A stretch of DNA of 34,729 bases from Micrococcaceae bacterium. GTDB taxonomy: Bacteria > Actinomycetota > Actinomycetes > Actinomycetales > Micrococcaceae. Under the pieces are notes generated by a model. That model searched no databases. It worked only from the letters and a program-made list of their open reading frames with translations, and was not told the DNA's origin. Every line of letters begins with the position of its first letter. Positions within the stretch are counted from its first letter, which is position 1. Both the position numbers and the translations under genes were made by a program. Location of the stretch: NCBI GenBank assembly GCA_030452125.1, contig JAKDMV010000022.1, positions 1 to 34,729 on the forward strand, given 5' to 3'. Shown here one piece after another: positions 15,327 through 23,866 of the stretch.

Positions 15327-16709
15327 TCAGGCCGGTGCGCCCAGGGCCATCCAGCGGTCATTGCGGATCCGCCACAGCAGGGTCGCGCCCCGCAGGGCCA
15401 TGTACCCGAGGCCGAAGGCACACCACAACCACAGGATCGGCAGATCCGGCAGCAGGGGCAGCCAGGCGGCACCGGCCAGCAGGGGAAGGTAGAGCACCAG
15501 GGCGATGACCCCGGCCAGGGCCAGATAGCGGGCGTCGCCGGCACCGATGAGGACCCCGTCGAGCACGAAGACCAGTCCCGCCAACGGCTGCGAGGCCGCC
15601 AAAACCCACAACCCGATGGCCGCCGCCCGCTGCACGTCGGGATCGGAGGTGAAGACGGCACCCAACACCGGGGCCACCAACGCCAGGACCACCCCGGTGC
15701 CCACCCCGAAGATCAGGCCCCACCGGGTCATCAGCCGGGTCAGTGCCGAGGCGGTGGCCCGGTCCCCCGCCCCGAGTTCCTTGCCGATGAGCGCCTGGGC
15801 GGCGATGGCCAGGGCGTCCAACGCGAAGGCCATCAACGTGAAGATGGTGAACACCAGTTGATGGGCCGCCAACGTCAACGCCCCGTCGGAGGTGGCGACC
15901 CAGACCGTGGCCAGGATGCCGGCCCGCAGGCTCAGCGTGCGCAGCATCAGCCAGCTGCCGACCTTGCCGGTACCCACGACCCCGCCGGGATGCGGGCGCA
16001 ACGGAACCCCTTCGGCCCGCAGCCGCGGGACCAGCATCGCCAGATACACCACTGCCATCCCCCATTGGGCGATGGAGGTGCCGATGGCCGAACCGGCCAC
16101 CGATAGCCCGGCCCCGTAGACCAGGGAGAAGTTCAGCACGATGTTCACCCCGAACCCGGCCCCGGCGACGATCAGCGGGGTCCTGGTGTCCTGCAGCCCG
16201 CGCAGGACCCCGGTGGCGGCCAGCACCAGCAGCATGGCCGGCAACCCGGGCATGGACCAGCGCAGGTAGTCCAGCGCGAAGCCCAACACCTGGCCCTCGG
16301 CGCCCAGGGCGCCCAGCAGTGCGGGCCCGGCGAACCAGCCCGCCACGGCCAGCACGAGCCCCAGGACCACGGCCAGCCAGATCCCGTCCCGGCCCGCGGC
16401 CAGGGCGAGGTCCAGACGCCTGGCCCCGAGCCAGCGGGCGACGGCGGGGGTGGTGGAGTAGGCCAGAAAGACCATGAGTCCGACGGCGGTCTGCAACACC
16501 GTGGTTCCCAGTCCGGCGCCCGCGAGTTCATTGATCCCCAGATGCCCGACGATGGCGGTGTCGGCCATCAGGAACAGGGGCTCGGCGATCAGGGCGCCCA
16601 GGGCAGGAACGGCCAGGGCCAGGATCGTGCGACCGAGCCGGGCCGGGATGCGGGCCGGGCCCTCGGCGGTGGTGCCGGTATCCGGCGTCGTGTCTCGGTC
16701 TTCAGTCAT
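15327..16709 (-). CDS. MATE family efflux transporter, DinF-like
   Basis: This 460-residue inner-membrane antiporter has about twelve helices in two MatE repeats. The opening GRTILALAVPALGALIAEP, then LMADTAIVGHLG, and ARWLGARR are characteristic of the DinF/eukaryote-like branch. The second repeat starts near SLRAGILATVWVATSDG. Such proteins export cationic drugs or metabolites using a sodium or proton gradient. Its ATG overlaps the end of the upstream MFS gene by eight bases, so translation is coupled. It is the third gene of a CPBP-MFS-MATE operon. Two unrelated exporters coupled to a membrane protease is an uncommon grouping; the substrate is unknown. Confidence 0.9.
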   Translation of the reverse strand: MTEDRDTTPDTGTTAEGPARIPARLGRTILALAVPALGALIAEPLFLMADTAIVGHLGINELAGAGLGTTVLQTAVGLMVFLAYSTTPAVARWLGARRLDLALAAGRDGIWLAVVLGLVLAVAGWFAGPALLGALGAEGQVLGFALDYLRWSMPGLPAMLLVLAATGVLRGLQDTRTPLIVAGAGFGVNIVLNFSLVYGAGLSVAGSAIGTSIAQWGMAVVYLAMLVPRLRAEGVPLRPHPGGVVGTGKVGSWLMLRTLSLRAGILATVWVATSDGALTLAAHQLVFTIFTLMAFALDALAIAAQALIGKELGAGDRATASALTRLMTRWGLIFGVGTGVVLALVAPVLGAVFTSDPDVQRAAAIGLWVLAASQPLAGLVFVLDGVLIGAGDARYLALAGVIALVLYLPLLAGAAWLPLLPDLPILWLWCAFGLGYMALRGATLLWRIRNDRWMALGAPA

Positions 16710-17946
16710 GGACCGTCGCTCCCGTCATGGGTCGGCGGGCCCCGGAGGCCCGAAGGAAGATGGCTGCCACCCCGACGGCGACCCCCTGCAGCAGGAGCAC
16801 GAACAGGACCGCGCCGGCCCAGCCATGGGGGGCGAAAGCCAGTCCCACGGCCCAGCCGAACAGGGAGGAGCCGGTGTAGTAGGCGAGGTTGTAGAGGCTG
16901 GCGGATTGGGCCCGGCCCGTGCGTCCGATCAGCGGGACCCAGCCACTGGCGATGGCATGGGCCGAGAAGAAGCCTGCCGTGAAGATCACCAGGCCCACCA
17001 GCACGACGGCGATATGCGGCACCAGGGTCACCAGCAGGCCGACCGCCATCACGGCGATGGACCCCAGCAGGGAGGGCAGCCGGCCGAATTTCCCGACCAG
17101 GCGCCCGGCCTGCCGGGAGGACCAGGTCCCCGAGAGGTAGGCGAGGAACACCAGTGAGGTCAGCGAGGCGGGGATCAGGAAGGGCGCGGCCTCGAGCCGG
17201 AAGCCCAGGAAGTTGTAGACGGCCACGAAGCCGCCCATCAGCAGCAGCCCCTGCGCGTAGAGGGCGAGCAGCCGGACGTTGGCCAGGTTCGTCCATAGTT
17301 TCCGCCCCAGTCCGGGGGTGCCCGGGGAGCGGCGCGGGACGGGGGCGAATCCCTGGGGTTTCGGGGCCAACGCGATGAAGACCGCCGCGGCCACGGCAGC
17401 CAGCAGGGACACGGCCAGGGTCCCGACCCGCCAGGAGACCAGTTCACTCAGCGGCCCGGCGACCAGCCGTCCCGAGAGCCCGCCCAGCGTGGTGCCCGAG
17501 ATGTAGGTGCCGGCGGCGATGGCCGAATGCAGCGGATGGATTTCCTCGCTGAGGTAGGCCAGGGCGACGGCGGGGATCCCTCCCAGCGCCACGCCTTCCA
17601 GGAAGCGCAGTCCCAGCAGGGCCTGGAAGCCCGGGGAGGCCGGGACCAGCAGGCCCAGGATGACCGCGGCCACCACGGCGCCTTGCATCGCCTTGAGCCG
17701 TCCGACCCGGTCCGCGACGGCGGACCAGCCGATGACCGAGACCGCCAGGCCCAGGGTGGCGGCCGAGACCCCCAGTGCCGCCCGGGCTTCGGAGATCCCT
17801 TCGGAGCGGGCCAGGGCCGGGAGCACCCCCTGGACCGAATACAGCTGGGAGAACGTGGCGACCCCCGCGGCGAAGAGCGCCAGGATCATGCGTCGATAGC
17901 CGGCCGAGCCGCGCTGGTGCCCCGGGAACTGGCCGGTTTCGCTCAT
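16702..17946 (-). CDS. MFS transporter, YnfM/NepI-like
   Basis: This 414-residue transporter has twelve hydrophobic helices. Motif A-like sequence WSAVADRVGRLKAM follows helix 2. The first helix region, FSQLYSVQGVLPALARSEG, matches the YnfM-type 12-helix drug/arabinose exporter group. A second motif A-like segment (SRQAGRLVGKFGRLP) begins the C-terminal half. The start ATG at 17946 lies inside the stop region of the CPBP gene as an ATGA overlap, and its own stop overlaps the MATE start by eight bases. It is therefore the middle gene of a tightly coupled operon. The substrate is unknown. Confidence 0.9.
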   Translation of the reverse strand: MSETGQFPGHQRGSAGYRRMILALFAAGVATFSQLYSVQGVLPALARSEGISEARAALGVSAATLGLAVSVIGWSAVADRVGRLKAMQGAVVAAVILGLLVPASPGFQALLGLRFLEGVALGGIPAVALAYLSEEIHPLHSAIAAGTYISGTTLGGLSGRLVAGPLSELVSWRVGTLAVSLLAAVAAAVFIALAPKPQGFAPVPRRSPGTPGLGRKLWTNLANVRLLALYAQGLLLMGGFVAVYNFLGFRLEAAPFLIPASLTSLVFLAYLSGTWSSRQAGRLVGKFGRLPSLLGSIAVMAVGLLVTLVPHIAVVLVGLVIFTAGFFSAHAIASGWVPLIGRTGRAQSASLYNLAYYTGSSLFGWAVGLAFAPHGWAGAVLFVLLLQGVAVGVAAIFLRASGARRPMTGATVHD

Positions 17947-18722
17947 GCCCCGGGCACCAGGGGAAGCAGGTAGTAGGCCACCGTCAGGGCGATCAGGTTG
18001 TTCAGCAGGTGGATGAGGTAGGAGTAGGCCAGCGAACGGCCGGTCAGCACGTAGGCGACGCTGATCACCGCCCCCAGGCTCAGATAGGGCACCGCTGCCA
18101 TCGGCTCGAAGGAGCCCGTGCCCAGGAAATGCATGCCGGCGAACAGGATGATCGAGATGGCCACGCATACCCAGACGTTGAGTTTGCGGCTCAGCTTGCC
18201 GATCAGCAGGTGCCGGAAGATGTATTCCTCCACGAACGGCCCCATGACCACCGCCATCACCAGCATGGTCGGGAAGGGGACCGTGGTGGTCATCCCCTCG
18301 ATGGCCAGCTGGTTCTCGCTCTTCACTCCCCCGCCCAGGGACATGATGATGATGGTGGTGACCACCAGGTTCGCCACCCAGGCCCCGGGGATCATGAACA
18401 CCTTGGCCCAGGGGTTGGATCCGAAGGTGCCGAAGGAGTGTTTCAGCGTGGGGAAGGCCATGATCATGGCCCCGCTGAACAGCACGGCGTAGACGATGAA
18501 GTTCATGGCCGCGGAGGCCGTCTCCGCGGTGCTGAAGGTGTCCGTGAAGCCCGGGATGAGCCTCAGCAGCGAGGCGGCCCCGGCGACGAAGAGCACCACG
18601 TAGGCCAGGACCATGACCGCATCCCCCACCCGGAAGGCCCCCGGGAGGAACCGTGCGTTCCTGCCGGGCCGCGGCACACGGGGGGAGGGTCCCGGCGCGG
18701 CCGGCTGCGTGGTGGGATGCAT
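17943..18722 (-). CDS. CPBP family intramembrane glutamic endopeptidase
   Basis: This 259-residue membrane protein carries the three CPBP (Rce1/Abi) motifs: EEYIFRH with the paired glutamates, then FAGMHFLG, then SYLIHLLNN near the C terminus. About six to seven helices follow a proline-rich cytoplasmic N terminus. Bacterial members process or protect against peptides, including bacteriocin self-immunity, but many are uncharacterised. The ATG at 18722 heads the operon; its stop overlaps the MFS start (ATGA). Coupling a CPBP protein to two exporters suggests maturation or immunity linked to export, but no peptide precursor gene is visible here. Confidence 0.88.
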   Translation of the reverse strand: MHPTTQPAAPGPSPRVPRPGRNARFLPGAFRVGDAVMVLAYVVLFVAGAASLLRLIPGFTDTFSTAETASAAMNFIVYAVLFSGAMIMAFPTLKHSFGTFGSNPWAKVFMIPGAWVANLVVTTIIIMSLGGGVKSENQLAIEGMTTTVPFPTMLVMAVVMGPFVEEYIFRHLLIGKLSRKLNVWVCVAISIILFAGMHFLGTGSFEPMAAVPYLSLGAVISVAYVLTGRSLAYSYLIHLLNNLIALTVAYYLLPLVPGA

Positions 18723-18768
18723 GGTTCCACCCTAGCGACTGTTGCCGACAGCGACCGTCTCGACCGGC

Positions 18769-19560
18769 TCAGGTTTCGGGGGCGATGAGGACCTTGTATC
18801 CGCTCTCTTCCAACTGCTGCCGCTGCTGCGCGGTGATCCCCGGGTCGGTGATGACGTGGCGCAGATCATCCCCGTCCACCGAGGCGAAGGAGCGCACCCC
18901 GATCTTGGAGGAGTCGACCACCAGATAGCTGCGCAGGGCCCGGACGCCCATGAGTTCGTTCACGGCGGCCTCCCCTTCGTCGGCCACGGTGGCCCCGGCC
19001 TGCGCATGCAGGCCGCCGACCCCGATGAAGGCCAGCTCCAGGGTGACCCGGCCCAGCGGCTGTTCGGCGAAGGGTCCCACGAGGTCGTAGGAGCGCGGGT
19101 TGAGCACCCCGCCGGTGACCATGACCTTCACATGGTTGCGCACCGCCAGCGTCGAGGCGATGTTCACCGCATTCGTCACCACGGTCAGGGTCGGCCGGGC
19201 CGGCTCCTGCTGCAGGTCGGCCCTCAGCCCCAGGGCGGTGGCGATCGCCGAACTGGTCGTGCCCCCGGAGAGCCCGATGCTCATATCTGCTTCGACCAGC
19301 GAGGCCGCGTAGGCCCCGATCCAGCGTTTGCGGGTGGCCGCCGGGTCCCTGTTGTATTTTCCGGGCAGATCGTAGGCCAGGGCATTGGTCGTGGCCCCGC
19401 CATGGGTGCGGGTCAGCAACCGCTGGGAATCCAGCGAATCCAGGTCCCGGCGGGCCGTGGCCGGGGAGACCCCGAGCTTGTCCACGATCTCGTCGACCTC
19501 CACCTGTCCGTCCTGGGACAGCAGGGCGAGGATGGAGCTGAGCCGCTCGTTGCGTGTCAT
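18769..19560 (-). CDS. DeoR family transcriptional regulator (sugar-phosphate responsive)
   Basis: This 263-residue regulator has an N-terminal DeoR helix-turn-helix (residues 1-57) with SQDGQVEVDEIVDKLGVSPA, TARRDLDSLDSQRLL and the hallmark RTHGGA at 51-56. A DeoRC sensor domain follows, with IGLSGGTTSSAIA binding a sugar phosphate and VTGGVLNPRSYDLVGP. It is the last gene of the leftward sugar operon, starting seven bases after the second permease stop. By family precedent it represses the operon until a pathway phosphate accumulates. Candidate operators are at 22834-22850 and 26759-26798. Confidence 0.92.
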   Translation of the reverse strand: MTRNERLSSILALLSQDGQVEVDEIVDKLGVSPATARRDLDSLDSQRLLTRTHGGATTNALAYDLPGKYNRDPAATRKRWIGAYAASLVEADMSIGLSGGTTSSAIATALGLRADLQQEPARPTLTVVTNAVNIASTLAVRNHVKVMVTGGVLNPRSYDLVGPFAEQPLGRVTLELAFIGVGGLHAQAGATVADEGEAAVNELMGVRALRSYLVVDSSKIGVRSFASVDGDDLRHVITDPGITAQQRQQLEESGYKVLIAPET

Positions 19561-19567
19561 CCCGGCG

Positions 19568-20425
19568 CTACTTCGTCGCCCCGGCGGCCAGGCCGCCGAT
19601 GAGACGCTTCTCGATGAGCATGAACAAGATGATCACCGGCAGGATCGCGACGATCGAGACCCCGAACACGTACTGCCATGCGGTGGAGTACTGTCCCACG
19701 AAGCGGGTCAACGCGACCGACAGCGGCTGGTTCTCCGCCGTGGACAGGATGACCAGCGAGGCGGCGAATTCGTTCCAGCAGGCGACGAAGGTGAAGATCA
19801 GCGCGGTGACGATCCCCGGCCACACCAGCGGCAGGTTGACCGTGAACAGCACCCGGAGCTTTCCGGCGCCGTCGAGCTGGGCCGCTTCGTCGACCTCCTT
19901 GGGGACCCCCGCGAAGAAGGTGTGCATGATCCACACGGCGAAGGCCAGGTTGAAGGCGGCGTTGATCAGGATCATCGCCAACCAGGTGTCGTAGAGGTTG
20001 AAGACCAGCATTTCCTTGAACAGCCCGACCGTGAGGATCGCCGGCTGCAGCATCTGGGTCACGATGACCAGGAACATGAAGGCCATTTTTCCGCGGTACT
20101 TGAACCGGGCGCTGTAGTAGGCGGCAGGCATGGCCACCAGCAACACCAGCAGGGTCGCCGCGACGGCGATCACCACGGTGGAGATCAGGTTGTAGGCCAC
20201 CGGGGTCTCGGGGGTGTCCCACATGGTCAGGTAGTTCGACCACTGGGCTCCATCGCGCGGCAGGTAGTCCGGGGGCACGGAGAGGATCTCCGAGCGGGTC
20301 TTCAGGGACCCGATGAACATGACGGCATAGGGGATCAGGAAGATGGCGGCCACGATCAGCCCGACCGTCATCCGGCCCACGACGACCCGTCGGCTCGCGT
20401 GGTCTTCGGTGGTGAGAAGTGCCAC
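19568..20425 (-). CDS. Carbohydrate ABC transporter permease (MalG/UgpE-like)
   Basis: This 285-residue permease of the CUT1 family has six helices. The EAA loop contacting the ATPase is visible as KEVDEAAQLDGAGKLRVLFT followed by NLPLVWPGI. It partners with the permease encoded immediately upstream. The GTG start lies three bases after that gene's stop and uses AAGGAGG within its end, so the pair is tightly coupled. No ATP-binding subunit is encoded in this operon; as in many actinobacteria, a shared MsiK-type ATPase elsewhere probably energises it. The substrate is inferred from the adjoining amino-sugar/tagatose-phosphate enzymes. Confidence 0.92.
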   Translation of the reverse strand: MALLTTEDHASRRVVVGRMTVGLIVAAIFLIPYAVMFIGSLKTRSEILSVPPDYLPRDGAQWSNYLTMWDTPETPVAYNLISTVVIAVAATLLVLLVAMPAAYYSARFKYRGKMAFMFLVIVTQMLQPAILTVGLFKEMLVFNLYDTWLAMILINAAFNLAFAVWIMHTFFAGVPKEVDEAAQLDGAGKLRVLFTVNLPLVWPGIVTALIFTFVACWNEFAASLVILSTAENQPLSVALTRFVGQYSTAWQYVFGVSIVAILPVIILFMLIEKRLIGGLAAGATK

Positions 20426-20428
20426 GGT

Positions 20429-21388
20429 CTAGACCTCCTTCATGGGTTTCACGGCCCAGACGTAGATGGCCACGATGACGACGACGATGCCGAAGTTGAC
20501 CACCGACAAGGCACTGGCGATGTCGATCTGGCGATCGAACTGCAGGACCTTGAAGATGTAGGTCATCAGGGTGTCGGCGTCGTAGCCGGGGATCGACCCG
20601 GTCATGACCTTCAGGATCGGCAGGTTGTTGAAGACGTTGATGATGTTGATCAGTACCGAGACCGCCAGCGCGCCGCGCAACTGCGGCAGCACGACCAGGA
20701 AGTACGTCCGCCAGCGTCCGGCGCCGTCGACCTTGGCCGCCTCCAGCGTGTCACCGGGAATGGCCTGGATGCCGGCCAGGATCGTGTAGGTGGTGAAGGG
20801 GATGGACACGAAGACGGCCACCGCCATGGCCACCATCAACGCCGATGAGGCGTGCTGGGTGAAGCCGTAGGAACTGTCCAGCAGCCCGGTATCGGTGAGG
20901 AACTTGTTGAAGATCCCGTAGTTGGGGTCCATCGAGTAGTAGAACAGCGTGGTGGTCATCACGACGCTGGCCGCCCAGGGGACGATCACTGCCATGCGCA
21001 CCAGGGTGCGGCCGGGGAACGGCTTGGACAGGAACTGGGCCAGGCCCAGGGAGATCAGCACGGTGAAGAACACCACGACCACGACCCACAGGACCGAGTT
21101 CAGCATGATCCTGGGGATGTTCGGGTCGCTGAAGACCTGGCTGAAGTTCGCCAGCCCCACCGAGCCCAGATCGGTGCCGATCTGGCTGATCTTGCGCGTG
21201 GAGTTGTAGATCATGTACCCGGCGGGGAACACCACGATCACCAGGATCAGGACCAGCGCCGGGGAGATCCAGGGCAGGGCGGATCTGAAGGAGGAGCCCT
21301 CGGCCGACGTGCGCCGTTTGGAGCGCCGGGGTTTCGGGGGCCCGGGGGGATCGGCCACCCCGGTCCTGGCCGGTGCGGTGGTGCTCAT
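20429..21388 (-). CDS. Carbohydrate ABC transporter permease (MalF/UgpA-like)
   Basis: This 319-residue permease of the CUT1 family starts with a long basic, proline-rich cytoplasmic leader (about residues 1-36). Six helices follow, beginning at LPWISPALVLILVIVVFPAG. The EAA loop is GDTLEAAKVDGAGRWRTYF followed by LPQLRGALAV. The ATG at 21388 has AGGAG six bases upstream; extensions upstream are low-complexity and lack a ribosome site. It pairs with the MalG-like permease downstream. A strong hairpin separates it from the binding-protein gene and probably sets the ratio of binding protein to permease. Confidence 0.92.
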   Translation of the reverse strand: MSTTAPARTGVADPPGPPKPRRSKRRTSAEGSSFRSALPWISPALVLILVIVVFPAGYMIYNSTRKISQIGTDLGSVGLANFSQVFSDPNIPRIMLNSVLWVVVVVFFTVLISLGLAQFLSKPFPGRTLVRMAVIVPWAASVVMTTTLFYYSMDPNYGIFNKFLTDTGLLDSSYGFTQHASSALMVAMAVAVFVSIPFTTYTILAGIQAIPGDTLEAAKVDGAGRWRTYFLVVLPQLRGALAVSVLINIINVFNNLPILKVMTGSIPGYDADTLMTYIFKVLQFDRQIDIASALSVVNFGIVVVIVAIYVWAVKPMKEV

Positions 21389-21420
21389 ACTGGTCTCCTG
21401 ACCTGGTCTTCGTCTGTTCC

Positions 21421-21481
21421 GGGCCCCACGAGGCTCCGCGGCCCGCCGGCTATGCCAGCGGGCCGCGGAGTCAGTGGGCCC
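21421..21481 (-). terminator. Intercistronic hairpin between binding-protein and permease genes
   Basis: CTCCGCGGCCCGC (21434-21446) and GCGGGCCGCGGAG (21458-21470) pair perfectly over 13 bases. An inner GGC/GCC extends the stem inward and an outer GGGCCC/GGGCCC-type pairing extends it outward. No U-tract follows on the minus strand. It probably stabilises or partly terminates the transcript after the binding-protein gene rather than ending the operon. Confidence 0.65.
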
Positions 21482-21512
21482 ATCCGCCGTGGTCGGCGGG
21501 TCCGGCCGCGGG

Positions 21513-22766
21513 CTACTTGGCCGCGTCGGCCTTCTTCTGGATCTCGGCGAGCACGTCGGATGCGGACTTGCCGGTGGCGATCTGGCCCATGAGCGACTTG
21601 AAGGCGCCATCGGTGGCGTTCCAGGCCGGGTTCGTCGTCGGGTAGAAGACGGCGTTGGGCAGCAGTTCCAGGAACGGCTTCAGCGTCTCGTCGGAGGACA
21701 TCTCCTCGGAGACCGAGGTGGTGGTGGGCAGGAAGCCCTCGGTCTGCACCCAGTTGCTGTACACGTCGTCGCTAAAGAAGTAGTCCATGAACTTCTTCAC
21801 GGATTCGGACTTGCTGCCGTCGTTCTTGAAGGAGAGCATGCGGTCCGCGACGCCCAGCGTTGCCGGGTCACCGGTGTTGGTGGCGACGGGGGCGATCCCG
21901 TACTTCAGGTCCGGGTTCTCCTCCTCGATCTGCCCGACGGTCTGCGGCAGCACGTAGGCGAAGCCTAGCTTGCCCTGGATGAAGGTGTTCAGCATCGGGG
22001 TGCGCTGCGTGGAGCCGGGGTTCTTCTGCGTGGCGCCTTCCTTGACCATCTTCTGCATGAACTCGGCGGCCTCGACGTTCTTCGGGGTGTCGACCTCGAT
22101 GGACTTCTCGTCACCGAAGTCCCCACCGTTGCCGGCGAACCAGATCAGCGATTCACCCTGGGCCTCCTCGGACCCCAGCGGCATGCCGTAGCCGTCGGCC
22201 TTGGTGTCCTTGCTGATGGCCTTGGAGGCGGTCAACAACTCGTCCCAGGTCGTGGGGACCTCGTCGACGCCGGCTTCCTTCATGAGGTCTTCGTTATAGG
22301 CCAGTGCGCGGGCCGAGGCGATCAGCGGCAGACCGTACTGGGTGCCGTCGAACTTCTCGTTGTCGGCGAAGGAGGTCTGGAAGTTCTCCAGCGTATCGGC
22401 GGAGGCGATGTCCTCGGCCGGGGCCAACAGGTCCTCTTCGGCGAAGCCGGCGAAGGCGCCGCCGCCGTAGATGTCCGGGGCCTTGTCGCCCTGCAACTTG
22501 GTCTTCAGGACGCTTTCGATGTTCTCCCAGGACTGGATCTCCAGATCCACCTTGACCTCGGGGTTCTCCTTCTCGAAGCCGTCGATGACGTCTTGCCACA
22601 GCGCCTTGGTGCCATCGGAGTAGCTGGGCACCAGCATGCTCAGCGTGGTGGTGTCCCCGGAGGCGTCCCCGCCCTCGTCGCCGCCGCCGAAGCCGCAGCC
22701 GGTCAGGACCAGCGAACCGGCAGCCACGCCGGCCAGCAGGGTTGCGCGTAGTGAACGTTTCTGCAT
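21513..22766 (-). CDS. Sugar ABC transporter substrate-binding lipoprotein
   Basis: This 417-residue extracellular binding protein of the MalE-like family is anchored to the membrane by a lipid. The signal peptide MQKRSLRATLLAGVAAGSLV ends in the lipobox LTGC, with C24 as the lipidated residue. A Gly/Asp-rich linker follows. The mature protein has typical features: SMLVPSYSDG, FEKENPEVKVDLEIQSWENI, a DIYGGG strand and a YGLPLIASARALAYNEDLMK hinge segment. The ATG at 22766 is chosen by the signal peptide and a GGGGAA ribosome site; the in-frame region upstream reads through the AT-rich promoter. It starts the transporter part of the sugar operon. Confidence 0.94.
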   Translation of the reverse strand: MQKRSLRATLLAGVAAGSLVLTGCGFGGGDEGGDASGDTTTLSMLVPSYSDGTKALWQDVIDGFEKENPEVKVDLEIQSWENIESVLKTKLQGDKAPDIYGGGAFAGFAEEDLLAPAEDIASADTLENFQTSFADNEKFDGTQYGLPLIASARALAYNEDLMKEAGVDEVPTTWDELLTASKAISKDTKADGYGMPLGSEEAQGESLIWFAGNGGDFGDEKSIEVDTPKNVEAAEFMQKMVKEGATQKNPGSTQRTPMLNTFIQGKLGFAYVLPQTVGQIEEENPDLKYGIAPVATNTGDPATLGVADRMLSFKNDGSKSESVKKFMDYFFSDDVYSNWVQTEGFLPTTTSVSEEMSSDETLKPFLELLPNAVFYPTTNPAWNATDGAFKSLMGQIATGKSASDVLAEIQKKADAAK

Positions 22767-22833
22767 GATTCCCCATCTCGAAGGTGTGCGTCGGCGAGTG
22801 ATCCGAAGCCAATTCATAATTGAAAATGCTCTA

Positions 22834-22873
22834 ATCGACCTTAAGTCGATCAATAAAGAACATGATTATGACA
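22834..22873 (-). promoter_or_regulatory. Promoter and operator for the ABC transporter genes
   Basis: On the minus strand TGTCATAAT (22873-22865) is an extended -10 element. Just downstream, ATCGAC-CTTAA-GTCGAT (22834-22850) is a perfect inverted repeat placed to block elongation. A CAATT-CAT-AATTG repeat (22810-22822) lies nearer the gene. The AT-rich patch contrasts with flanking DNA. The DeoR product is the likely binder, by inference. Confidence 0.45.
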
Positions 22874-22959
22874 GTAATGTGACTGGGGTCTCGTCGTCAA
22901 GTCCCCTTGTCAACTGCTTTGGCACGACGTTCCGACCCCCTCGAAGCGGCGGGAACGGG

Positions 22960-23817
22960 CTAGGCCGGTGCGCTTCCGTCGTCCTGCAGGGCAAACAGCC
23001 CGAGCATGCGGCCGGCTTCCTTCGCCATGCGGGCCCGACCGGCTCCGACGTATTTGCGGGAGTCGACCACGGTCTCGTCGGCTGCCAGGTACTCGCGGAT
23101 CCCGGCGGTGAAGAATCCGTTGAGATGGGTGGAGACGTTGATCTTGCGCATGCCTGCACGGATGGCGGCCACGATGTTCTCGTCGGAGACCCCCGAGGAG
23201 CCGTGCAGCACCAGGGGAACGTCCACGGCATCCGCCAGCCGGGAGATCAGCTCCACATCCAGTTCGGCGGATCTGCTGGTCATGGCATGGGAGGATCCGA
23301 CGGCGACCGCCAGGGCGTCGACCCCGGTGGCCGCGACGAAGGCGGCGGCCTCGGCCGGATCGGTGCGCACGCCCGGCGCGTGGGCCCCGCCCTTGCCCCC
23401 GACCTTGCCCAGCTCGGCCTCGATGTAGACCCCCCGGTCATGCGCGTAACGGGCCACCCGGGCCGTGGCGGCAACATTGTCGTCATAATCCAGATGGGCG
23501 CCGTCGTACATGACCGAGCCGAAGCCCAGCTCCACGGCCTGGAGGGCCAGCTCCTCGCTTTCGGCATGATCCAGGTGCACGGAGACCGGCACGGACGCGC
23601 CGCGGGCGATCGCCAGGCAGGCCAGGCCGATCGGCTCCAGGGCACCGTGGTAGGCCACGCAGTTCTCGGAGATCTGCAGGATCACCGGCAGACCCGCTTC
23701 CTCGGCCCCGGCGACGAGGGCCTCGGCCGTTTCCAGGTGGATCACGTTGAAGGCGCCCTGCCCCCGCCCGGCGTCGGCGGCGGCGGTCATCAGTTCACGG
23801 GTGGTGCTCAAGGCCAT
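22960..23817 (-). CDS. Class II fructose/tagatose-bisphosphate aldolase
   Basis: This 285-residue zinc-dependent TIM-barrel aldolase cleaves a ketohexose 1,6-bisphosphate to glyceraldehyde 3-phosphate and dihydroxyacetone phosphate. Active-site landmarks are HLDHAES (81-87; D83 catalytic, H84 zinc), E135 in YIEAELG, H177 in VGSSHAM, and H205 in LHGSSG. Its length matches the GatY/KbaY (tagatose) and short FbaA types. With the SIS, PfkB and ROK genes upstream on the same strand, a tagatose-1,6-bisphosphate role is more likely than glycolytic aldolase. It follows the PfkB gene by 49 bases; its ribosome site is weak. Confidence 0.9.
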   Translation of the reverse strand: MALSTTRELMTAAADAGRGQGAFNVIHLETAEALVAGAEEAGLPVILQISENCVAYHGALEPIGLACLAIARGASVPVSVHLDHAESEELALQAVELGFGSVMYDGAHLDYDDNVAATARVARYAHDRGVYIEAELGKVGGKGGAHAPGVRTDPAEAAAFVAATGVDALAVAVGSSHAMTSRSAELDVELISRLADAVDVPLVLHGSSGVSDENIVAAIRAGMRKINVSTHLNGFFTAGIREYLAADETVVDSRKYVGAGRARMAKEAGRMLGLFALQDDGSAPA

Positions 23818-23866
23818 GGAGGGTCCGGCTTTCGGTTGAAGGGGTGGTTCTGGGTGGCTGCGGTTT

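Noticed and set aside
14091-16106. 671-residue open frame on the plus strand over several minus-strand genes
   Set aside because: It has compositional bias, crosses real gene boundaries and lacks any recognisable fold.
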